DNA of 5,489 nucleotides from JBFMHD01 sp040752395 [NCBI: Candidatus Hydrogenedentota bacterium] (GTDB lineage: Bacteria > JBFMHD01), in contig JBFMHD010000188.1 in the NCBI GenBank assembly GCA_040752395.1, positions 1-5,489 of the forward strand. The letters run 5' to 3'. The notes under the pieces are model-generated. The model searched no databases. It worked only from the letters and a program-made list of their open reading frames with translations, and was not told where the DNA came from. The position numbers and the translations under genes were made by a program. Below are positions 1-5,489 of this stretch, in pieces. The number at the start of each line of letters is the position of its first letter. Within the stretch, counting starts at the first letter, position 1.

Positions 1-48
1 TCAATAAAAAAGATAAACCATATACAATAATTTTATCTTTTTTATTGA
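1..48. repeat. Perfect 17-bp inverted repeat at the left window edge
   Basis: TCAATAAAAAAGATAAA (1-17) is the exact reverse complement of bases 32-48, around a 14-base loop (18-31). It lies inside the open minus-strand frame of the glycosyltransferase extension. It may extend beyond the edge. It could be a hairpin in the mRNA, a repeat element or a coincidence of A/T-rich coding sequence. Confidence 0.6.
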
Positions 49-1393
49 TGCTTTTTTTTACATTACGGAACAATATATTTTTAAATTTGATAAGGTCACA
101 TGCAGTAAGCCCCTTAAAAAGATTTAACCATTTATGAGGGGTAAACTCGTTTATCGTTTGTTCCGTAATCCTTTCGCAACCGTTATTGATTAATTTTTTA
201 AAGACAGCGATCAGTTTTTGTGTGTATTGTTCAAATGTCATAATATCCGGTGCATTTCTGATGGTTTTTTGCAACAGGTCAGGATGTTTTACCAATTTTT
301 CTAAACACGTTCTCAGACTTTTTTTCGATCGATTTTTAAATATAAACCCGTTTCTGCCGTTTTGCACCAGTGATGCCATACTGATAGTGGAGGAAATTAC
401 CACAGGTTTTCGACAGTAAAACGCCTGAATCAAAGTATGTGGTGCAGAATCAGGTATTGTTGACGGAATAATTACAGCGTCAATTTCATTAAACACTTGT
501 TTGATTGTTGCGTCATTAAATCTTGGTTTGATTAATACATTCGAAGGAATATATTGCATAAAACGTTTAAGTAGTTCTTCCTGGCATCCATACACAAATA
601 GCTTTAATCTGTTGTCATCTGCAAAATATTTAACAAATGTGCGATATAAGAATGGGAATCCTTTCTCTTCATTAAAAACTCCAGCCAGGAACCCGAGGTG
701 CACAGCATCGTGTTTCTCTGGATTTACAACGGTGAGCGAGAGAGCCGGCTCTAATAATATCTGAATTTTATTCCTATCGAAGCCATTTCTTACAAGAATC
801 GTTTTAGCCACGTGAGTTGGAACCAGTAATACGTCTACGTATTTGCTGATATAATTGCGATACATAAGATTTCTTAAACGACGATCATATTTTTTCATTT
901 TATCTTTCACACAATTATTACATTTCTCTAGCAGGTTCAACTTGCATTTTCCACGATGTACATCATAACTAAGAGTATAGGGACACAGTATCTTAAAATC
1001 AAGAATAGTCATTACTAACGGTATCCTATGTTCATTTACTATTCGAAGGATAGAGATAGGCCAGGTGAAGATTTGAGTAACGTGCACAACATCAGGTTTT
1101 AATCTGATCAATATTTTTTCAAAAATTTGTTCGATTTTATGATTATGGCATTCATCGGACAGGTCGGAAAAATCATGAGACGTTAAAGGCGCATTGTATA
1201 GAGATGTGTATGTTATGTTATTTTTGCGGTACTGTTTATAATGAATTTTACCTGAAAGGTCATACTTTCCAGTAAAAAGATAGTGAACTATAATGCCTTT
1301 TTTGAGAAGTACGTTCATATAACGTTCGGTGAACAGTACGCTGCCACCGGAATTAAAACTACTTCGGCCCCAGCCGACAACCAATACTTTCAT
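1..1393 (-). CDS. GT4-type (GT-B fold) glycosyltransferase with C-terminal extension; 3' end beyond the left window edge
   Basis: Translating the minus strand from the ATG at 1393 gives 464 codons without a stop, so the C-terminus lies outside the window. The start MKVLVVGWGR followed by a Gly-rich SGGS loop (residues 15-18) is the usual N-terminal half of a GT4 enzyme. The phrase KPDVVHVTQ near the middle of that half is also typical. The C-terminal half carries GFLAGVFNEEKGF (about 234-246), the donor-binding loop of the Glycos_transf_1 family. It also has IPDSAPHTLIQAF, which sits where the EX7E motif normally lies, but here reads D315-X7-Q323. A cysteine set C137, C150, C158, C161 lies in the N-terminal half. 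GT4 enzymes are usually about 380-400 residues; here the frame continues about 80 residues further and ends in DKIIVYGLS, resembling the first strand and loop of a Rossmann domain. It follows the methyltransferase gene by 35 bases, so the two are probably cotranscribed. Only a weak Shine-Dalgarno (GAGA, 7-base spacer) precedes the start. The family is secure; the donor sugar and acceptor are unknown. Confidence 0.9.
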   Translation of the reverse strand, partial: MKVLVVGWGRSSFNSGGSVLFTERYMNVLLKKGIIVHYLFTGKYDLSGKIHYKQYRKNNITYTSLYNAPLTSHDFSDLSDECHNHKIEQIFEKILIRLKPDVVHVTQIFTWPISILRIVNEHRIPLVMTILDFKILCPYTLSYDVHRGKCKLNLLEKCNNCVKDKMKKYDRRLRNLMYRNYISKYVDVLLVPTHVAKTILVRNGFDRNKIQILLEPALSLTVVNPEKHDAVHLGFLAGVFNEEKGFPFLYRTFVKYFADDNRLKLFVYGCQEELLKRFMQYIPSNVLIKPRFNDATIKQVFNEIDAVIIPSTIPDSAPHTLIQAFYCRKPVVISSTISMASLVQNGRNGFIFKNRSKKSLRTCLEKLVKHPDLLQKTIRNAPDIMTFEQYTQKLIAVFKKLINNGCERITEQTINEFTPHKWLNLFKGLTACDLIKFKNILFRNVKKSINKKDKIIVYGLSFLL

Positions 1394-1428
1394 AATAACA
1401 TCTCAATATCCTTATAGAATGCTTACAA

Positions 1429-2490
1429 TCAAAGATTTATTCTTATACATTGAAGCTCGACCGTTTTATAAGATTCAATCTGTGGATACTCTGCGTAAAA
1501 ATCATATTCTTCTATACCGTAACCCTTTGCTTCATAGAGTTTTTTCAGGTCCACCTCGGTTGTCATCGGTGAATTTTTGTGTACCCCTTCAAAATGAAAG
1601 ATATATTTTTTGCTTATCCTGATTAATTCATCAATCGCAATAGATAAATATTTTTGGCTGATATGCTGAATAACGGACGAAGTAAACACAACATCAAAAA
1701 CCTTATTTTTGAAAGATAACCCATGTCTTAAATCCACGTTAATTACAGGAATACCATATTTGTTCCTGACCTTTTTAAGCATAAGGCAGGATATATCCAC
1801 TCCGACTATCAATTGAACATTTTTATTTTTTTGTAAAATCACGATATTATCACCTGTACCGATTCCGATCTCGCAAAAACTATTACAATCAGGTACAGAT
1901 AATTTATCACTTATAAATTCTCTAAAATATCTGTTTCTTGTTTCAGATATGACACCATTCTTACCACTGTATCTTATTTTTTCATACCAGGTTGTACCAA
2001 ATATCTCCCAGAAATTCTTATTATGGTTCTCGTAAATAATTGTTTGAATAGCCAGTGGTAAGCGGGTAAAAAGTGTTGTAAACAATAACGAGTCGTCCTC
2101 TTTTAAGATATCAGATATAAAAAAGACTTTATAGCCCGCTGACTTAAATTTATTATGTATCGATTCAAGTTTTTCCCTGGATATAGAAGAACATATTATC
2201 ATTATTCTTTCAGTCCCGTCAGATATTTTATCTATATCGGAAATATTCAAGCCATTTACCATAGTGCCCTTCAAATTATTGTCAAAGATTTTGATTACCT
2301 TTACATTGTTTAAATTTAGATAGTGATGCATGAGCCTACCTGTAATGGAATATCCAAAAATATCAACCTCAGAGATATTATTATTTATTGCAAATTCTTT
2401 GGTCTTGTTTAAATAAAAATTATTTAAAAATAGAAACATAGACAATATTTCATCTGATGTAAAGAAAGAAGCGATATCCACGTGGTTCAT
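1429..2490 (-). CDS. Rossmann-like domain fused to class I SAM-dependent methyltransferase
   Basis: This complete 353-residue protein has two parts. Residues about 40-130 look like a small nucleotide-binding Rossmann unit: VDIFGYSITGRLM (G46 to G51 loop), then VKVIKIFDNN ending a second strand, then IMIICSS. That pattern resembles the N-terminal unit of PglD-type sugar acyltransferases and the sugar-binding tail of some sugar methyltransferases. Residues about 200-300 are a class I methyltransferase core. Motif I is FCEIGIGTGDN (E207 to G213), the acidic end of strand 2 is VGVDIS (D232), VINVDLR contains D253, and FDVVFTSSVIQHI is the post-I/motif IV region seen in Methyltransf_11/25 proteins. 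The predicted role is methylation of a sugar, lipid or small-molecule acceptor using S-adenosylmethionine in the cytoplasm; the acceptor is not identifiable. The ATG at 2490 is the only start candidate, because an in-frame stop lies about 20 bases upstream. No Shine-Dalgarno is visible there. It is the first gene of a minus-strand pair with the glycosyltransferase at 1393 and is divergent from the gene at 2622. Confidence 0.88.
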   Translation of the reverse strand: MNHVDIASFFTSDEILSMFLFLNNFYLNKTKEFAINNNISEVDIFGYSITGRLMHHYLNLNNVKVIKIFDNNLKGTMVNGLNISDIDKISDGTERIMIICSSISREKLESIHNKFKSAGYKVFFISDILKEDDSLLFTTLFTRLPLAIQTIIYENHNKNFWEIFGTTWYEKIRYSGKNGVISETRNRYFREFISDKLSVPDCNSFCEIGIGTGDNIVILQKNKNVQLIVGVDISCLMLKKVRNKYGIPVINVDLRHGLSFKNKVFDVVFTSSVIQHISQKYLSIAIDELIRISKKYIFHFEGVHKNSPMTTEVDLKKLYEAKGYGIEEYDFYAEYPQIESYKTVELQCIRINL

Positions 2491-2621
2491 AAAATAATAA
2501 TACTGTAATTAAATATAAAATACAAGATAAAATTGTTGTAATCGTAGAGAAATATTGTTATCTTATTAATTTCTATTGGTGGTTATCCTGTTTGTTCTGT
2601 ATAAGAGAAAGGATTGAATTT
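2491..2621. promoter_or_regulatory. Divergent intergenic promoter region
   Basis: This 131-base AT-rich gap separates the start codons of the minus-strand methyltransferase and the plus-strand glycosyltransferase, so it must hold promoters for both unless transcription enters from further away. TTGTAA at 2536-2541 can act as a -35 box in both directions. On plus it stands 17 bases from TATCTT (2559-2564). On minus it reads TTACAA and is 18 bases from TATATT (complement of 2512-2517), which leaves a leader of about 20 bases. The matches are modest, and in such AT-rich DNA similar boxes arise by chance, so exact boxes are tentative. Confidence 0.35.
2608..2613 (+). promoter_or_regulatory. Ribosome binding site deciding the start at 2622
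   Basis: AAAGGA lies 8 bases before the ATG at 2622. The in-frame TTG 30 bases upstream has no comparable site, so the longer reading is unlikely. Confidence 0.75.
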
Positions 2622-4334
2622 ATGCCATATGATGTAATTTTCAGGACAGGATATTTTGCGATTCTTTTAGGGCTAATTGATGAATTAAAGAACAGGGATT
2701 ATTATGTGATTGAAACAAGCGAGAGGATAATTAGTTCTTATAAAGATAGGATAATAAAGATACCGGATTTCAGCCTATGTTCCATAAAAAATCTAAAGAA
2801 TATACTACCAGACTATCCGACAAGATTATTTATCTTATGTAATTCTCCATATATTTATCATTATCTGCCGATGTATTTTAAAGCCCGATTATTGAGTCCC
2901 GAAAACATATTTTTTATTCTACCAAGCGGCACCGAAATTAAAGCGACACTATCAGGGATAATTAAGGCTATTTATTATTATTGCAAAGACATTCTTGCTG
3001 ATATGTATCAAGCTGCATTATTCAGATATACCGGTAATCCGTTTTATAATGTGAGGGTGAGGGAGAGGAAGATAAAATTTTCAGACAAAAAGAAGGTTCT
3101 ATTTATATCTTATTTTTTTCCTCCACAAGCCAGTTCAGGATCCTTTAGACCAGCAAAATTTGTTAAGTATCTTAAAAGGTCAGGATGGGATGTTTCAGTT
3201 ATTACTACTGATACAAAACATTATTTGATGTATCCTCCGGATGCAACGATGCTTAAAGGAGTAGAAGATGTTGAGATATTTAGGGTAAGCCATAGGGATA
3301 GCGTAGCGGAGATGATAGATTTTTTAAAGCCCGATGGATTGAGACTCTTTTTAAAAAAATATTTTCAACCTGATACCGCTGTTTTGTGGAGTAAAAAGAC
3401 ATTTCATAAAGCGGTCAAGATTATTGAAGATAAAAACATACCTTTGGTCTGGTTAACCGGGAACCCGTTCTCTCTGTTTTATATTGGGAAATATTTGAAA
3501 CTCGTGTATCCAGATATCAAGGTGGTTTTCGATTACAGGGATTTATGGTCGCTTACAGCATTTCAATTCTATGATACCGAATCTCTTAAAACCAATTTTA
3601 ATATAGAGAAAGAACTGATTAAATATGCAGACCATATTACTATAGTACCGGCCAGTGTCATAGAACTCTCAAAAACTTTTAATTATCCGATTGAAAATAT
3701 AACAGAGATCCCAAATGGTTATGACGAAGAGGATTTTGCAGCAAAAACAGATTATGGGCTGAAATTATATTCTGGTATGAAGTTAGGGTATATAGGTTCA
3801 GCATATCAGGATTATAGTCCCGCAAAAGTGATTGAGGTTGTGGATAGATTAAACAGGAGAGAAAAGACAGATATAAAGATTTATTTAGTTGGATATAGTT
3901 TGGAACATTGTTTGAGGGTTGTGGCTCCCGAGATAATAAATAACAGTTGCATCATAATCTCACATATGGAATACCTAAAAACACTTAGTTTTATGGTCGA
4001 TATGGATATGTTGTTATTATGTATACCAGAAAATGCTCCATACAATTATTCCGGTAAATTATTTAATTATATCCGTGCTAACAGACCAATATTACTCATA
4101 GCGCCACCCGATTCAGCCCCACAGCGTGTTCTACAAACGGTTGGCAGTGGTGACTATATCTCAGGGTGGGATGAAGAAGAGATAGCGATGAACCTCAGGA
4201 AATGCTATGAGAGATATTTAAATGGTCAGCTTGTCTGTTACCATGACAGGGAGAGGTTTATAAAATATTCTCGCGAGGAGCAGACAAAAATGCTTAATAA
4301 AATATTTTCCAGCTTGATAACCTTTAATAATTAA
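2622..4334 (+). CDS. GT4-like glycosyltransferase with an unidentified ~155-residue N-terminal domain
   Basis: The product is 570 residues from the ATG at 2622. I chose this start over the in-frame TTG at 2592 because AAAGGA sits 8 bases upstream of the ATG, an ideal ribosome binding site. Residues about 157 onward are a GT-B enzyme: KKVLFISYFFPPQASSGSFR (the N-terminal donor/acceptor loop typical of this group), then FDYRDLW (303-309), IPNGYDEEDF (363-372), LGYIGSAY and YSGKLFNYIRANRPILLI. In relatives the last motif normally reads KLFEYL; here Asn482 replaces the usual Glu. Residues 1 to about 155 precede the normal start of such enzymes. They contain short hydrophobic stretches (VIFRTGYFAILLGLI, LFILCNSPYIYHYL, IFFILPSG) and could be a degenerate GT-B half, but I do not recognise the family. 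No signal peptide is evident. The likely role is sugar transfer to a glycan or lipid-linked acceptor at the cytoplasmic membrane face; donor and acceptor are unknown. The gene stands alone on the plus strand, divergent from the methyltransferase gene. Confidence 0.9.
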   Translation: MPYDVIFRTGYFAILLGLIDELKNRDYYVIETSERIISSYKDRIIKIPDFSLCSIKNLKNILPDYPTRLFILCNSPYIYHYLPMYFKARLLSPENIFFILPSGTEIKATLSGIIKAIYYYCKDILADMYQAALFRYTGNPFYNVRVRERKIKFSDKKKVLFISYFFPPQASSGSFRPAKFVKYLKRSGWDVSVITTDTKHYLMYPPDATMLKGVEDVEIFRVSHRDSVAEMIDFLKPDGLRLFLKKYFQPDTAVLWSKKTFHKAVKIIEDKNIPLVWLTGNPFSLFYIGKYLKLVYPDIKVVFDYRDLWSLTAFQFYDTESLKTNFNIEKELIKYADHITIVPASVIELSKTFNYPIENITEIPNGYDEEDFAAKTDYGLKLYSGMKLGYIGSAYQDYSPAKVIEVVDRLNRREKTDIKIYLVGYSLEHCLRVVAPEIINNSCIIISHMEYLKTLSFMVDMDMLLLCIPENAPYNYSGKLFNYIRANRPILLIAPPDSAPQRVLQTVGSGDYISGWDEEEIAMNLRKCYERYLNGQLVCYHDRERFIKYSREEQTKMLNKIFSSLITFNN

Positions 4335-4387
4335 AGAAACAGGCTGTTTTCGGCTACATTTCATCTTACCGATTGTCTCTTCGTAAT

Positions 4388-4510
4388 GCCTCAGAACGTG
4401 TGAAAAAATTTGCGTCTTTGGGTTCTTTAATTATAAAACTATCAATGAATTATTTTACTGGACTGAAGTCCCTCACTACATTTGCCGTATTTTTTCACAC
4501 CTTCTCAGTC
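4388..4510. repeat. 123-bp element bounded by 22-bp imperfect inverted repeats
   Basis: GTGTGAAAAAAT at 4398-4409 is the exact complement of ATTTTTTCACAC at 4489-4500. Pairing continues outward for ten more positions with three mismatches (4388-4397 against 4501-4510), giving 19 of 22 matched bases. The interior contains the small palindrome GGACTGAAGTCC (4460-4471). The size and structure fit a miniature inverted-repeat element or a long hairpin in the transcript. No flanking target duplication was found directly at its ends. Confidence 0.5.
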
Positions 4511-4598
4511 TTTGGTGGAGTTTCCTTAATCTTGCTTCTTGCTTCTTAAGTAAATTCTACCGCACCAATAACTGACGGATTACGTCTCTTCAAAGAAT

Positions 4599-4635
4599 TC
4601 TCTTGATTTTTTTTGTAAATTTATTTATCAAGAGA
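4599..4635. repeat. 9-bp inverted repeat in the leader of the radical SAM gene
   Basis: TCTCTTGAT (4599-4607) pairs perfectly with ATCAAGAGA (4627-4635) around a 19-base AT-rich loop. GTCTCTT at 4584-4590 could instead pair with AAGAGAC at 4630-4636, so two alternative stems compete for the same right arm. It lies upstream of the proposed promoter, so it would matter for transcripts reading through, or as a protein-binding site. Confidence 0.4.
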
Positions 4636-4749
4636 CTCGTGCAACAGGCTCATAGACTTTTTGTAGTAATATATCCCCCTATAAAGTTTCAATTTGTAGT
4701 TTTCGAAAGTAGTGCTTCAAAAAATTTATTCTTTTCTTGTTATCGAGGT

Positions 4750-4778
4750 CTGGCAGATATGATCTCGTACTTTATAAT
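4750..4778 (+). promoter_or_regulatory. Sigma-70-like promoter for the B12 radical SAM gene
   Basis: A perfect -10 box TATAAT at 4773-4778 is preceded at 17 bases by CTGGCA (4750-4755), which matches four of six bases of the -35 consensus. Transcription would begin near 4785, about 29 bases before the ATG at 4814. Confidence 0.45.
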
Positions 4779-4813
4779 AACCGTACATAAAATGCATAAA
4801 ATATTAAAAGCAG

Positions 4814-5489
4814 ATGATTGACATATTATTGATATTCCCGCCTCTAAAGATTCCGATAAAATATCCTGCTATTGCTTTACCGAGTTTAGCCGCCTACTTA
4901 GAGAACCATAATATTTCAGTAAAGCTCTGCGATGCACCGGTGAATGAACTTAATGAACATCAGATAAAACGTGTGATTGGAGAAACGATGCCCGGGGTAG
5001 TAGGTATAACTTTTATGACGTCTCAATTCGGCACAGCAAAAATTGTTGCAAAGATGGTTAAGAATATCTCTCAATCGATCCCTGTAATTGTAGGTGGTGT
5101 GCATGCTTCGGTATTGCCTGAAGAAACATTACGAACTTGTGATTATTTTGATTATGTGGTCTATGGCGAGGGAGAATTGACGCTGCTTGAGTTTATGCAG
5201 CAATATCTGGCTGATAGATTGCAGCCAGACACAATTAAAGGGTTAGTTTATAGAAACAATGGAGAGATAATCAAAAATGCGCCGAGAGAATTGATCTCGG
5301 ATCTCGATTCATTACCTATGCCTGCCTGGCATCTTTTGCCAGTTGAGAAATATATGGTCAGTTCACCAGAGGAAAGATACAGTGGAGTAACTGGACATGG
5401 GATCTCGATATGTACTTGTCGGGGATGCCCGTATAACTGTCTTTTTTGCGCATCTCATAGCGTTTTTCAAGGATACCGCTATCGCAGTG
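4814..5489 (+). CDS. B12-binding-domain radical SAM protein, N-terminal 225 residues (3' end beyond the right window edge)
   Basis: The frame from the ATG at 4814 stays open to the edge. The start MIDILLIFPPLKIP and the following PSLAAYLE are typical of the B12-binding domain found at the front of BchE-like radical SAM enzymes. Further into that domain come GVVGITFMTSQF, VGGVHASVLPEE (G94-G95-V96-H97-A98) and DYVVYGEGELTLLEF (GEGE at 118-121). After a linker with DLDSLPMPAWHLLP, the radical SAM domain begins with CRGCPYNCLFC. Its cluster ligands are C205, C209 and C212 (CxxxCxxC), which should bind a [4Fe-4S] cluster and SAM. Two further cysteines, C200 and C202, lie immediately upstream, where relatives usually have Thr or Ser. 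Such enzymes carry out radical methylations, ring closures or rearrangements using cobalamin. The substrate cannot be read here. An in-frame TAA at 4805 leaves 4814 as the only nearby start; no strong Shine-Dalgarno is present. A good promoter lies just upstream, so the gene probably starts its own transcript. Confidence 0.93.
   Translation, partial: MIDILLIFPPLKIPIKYPAIALPSLAAYLENHNISVKLCDAPVNELNEHQIKRVIGETMPGVVGITFMTSQFGTAKIVAKMVKNISQSIPVIVGGVHASVLPEETLRTCDYFDYVVYGEGELTLLEFMQQYLADRLQPDTIKGLVYRNNGEIIKNAPRELISDLDSLPMPAWHLLPVEKYMVSSPEERYSGVTGHGISICTCRGCPYNCLFCASHSVFQGYRYRS

Larger units (their letters stand above)
4335..4813. other. 479-base intergenic region without a supported gene
   Basis: No frame here codes convincingly. 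A 72-codon plus-strand frame (4603-4821) opens with TTG, has no ribosome binding site and overlaps the start of the radical SAM gene. The stretch holds the 123-bp inverted-repeat element (4388-4510), a short tandem of CTTGCTT units near 4526-4545, an inverted repeat at 4599-4635, and the promoter at 4750-4778. I see no convincing terminator with a GC stem and T-run after the gene ending at 4334. Confidence 0.6.

Noticed and set aside
186-764. Two plus-strand frames (186-419 and 501-764)
   Set aside because: They lie antisense to the continuous glycosyltransferase frame, which carries recognisable family motifs, and they show no family features of their own.
1329-1622. 97-codon plus-strand frame
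   Set aside because: It is antisense to the end of the methyltransferase gene and the start of the glycosyltransferase gene, with no ribosome binding site.
2592-2621. Longer version of the plus-strand glycosyltransferase starting at TTG 2592
   Set aside because: The ATG at 2622 has a strong ribosome binding site at ideal distance, while the TTG has none.
4337-4349. AAACAG-G-CTGTTT palindrome just after the stop at 4334, considered as a terminator
   Set aside because: The loop would be a single base and the opened stem is only four weak pairs; the T-run is too short and is part of the stem.
4603-4821. 72-codon plus-strand frame in the intergenic region
   Set aside because: It opens with TTG, has no ribosome binding site, overlaps the radical SAM start out of frame and crosses the promoter and inverted repeat; its composition looks like chance AT-rich reading.
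4916-5104. 62-codon minus-strand frame
   Set aside because: It is antisense to the clear B12-binding domain of the radical SAM gene.

Overview
The window is AT-rich bacterial chromosome, probably part of a cell-surface or secreted polysaccharide/glycan biosynthesis locus. It holds four protein genes, two of them cut by the window edges, arranged as a minus-strand pair and two plus-strand genes. No rRNA, tRNA, CRISPR array or transposase gene was seen. The base composition and the B12-dependent radical SAM gene suggest an anaerobic or environmental bacterium. No marker in the window fixes the phylum.

Positions 1-2490 (minus strand) form a likely two-gene operon. The promoter-proximal gene (2490-1429) encodes a 353-residue fusion: an N-terminal nucleotide-binding-like Rossmann segment followed by a class I SAM-dependent methyltransferase. 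After 35 bases comes a GT4-type (GT-B fold) glycosyltransferase starting at 1393. It is open for 464 codons and runs off the left edge. Its GT4 core should end near residue 385, yet the frame continues. The last visible residues look like the first strand of another Rossmann domain, and they are encoded by DNA containing a perfect 17-bp inverted repeat.

Positions 2491-2621 are a very AT-rich divergent intergenic region that probably carries promoters for both directions. Positions 2622-4334 (plus strand) encode a 570-residue GT4-like glycosyltransferase with an extra N-terminal domain of about 155 residues that I cannot name.

Positions 4335-4813 are a 479-base non-coding stretch. It contains a 123-bp element with 22-bp imperfect terminal inverted repeats (12 bp perfect), a second 9-bp inverted repeat, and a good sigma-70-like promoter just upstream of the last gene. 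From 4814 to the right edge runs a B12-binding radical SAM protein, with the cobalamin-binding-type domain complete and the CxxxCxxC cluster motif visible.

Together the genes suggest assembly of a glycan or glycosylated compound (two glycosyltransferases) with tailoring by methylation and radical chemistry. The actual product cannot be read from this window.
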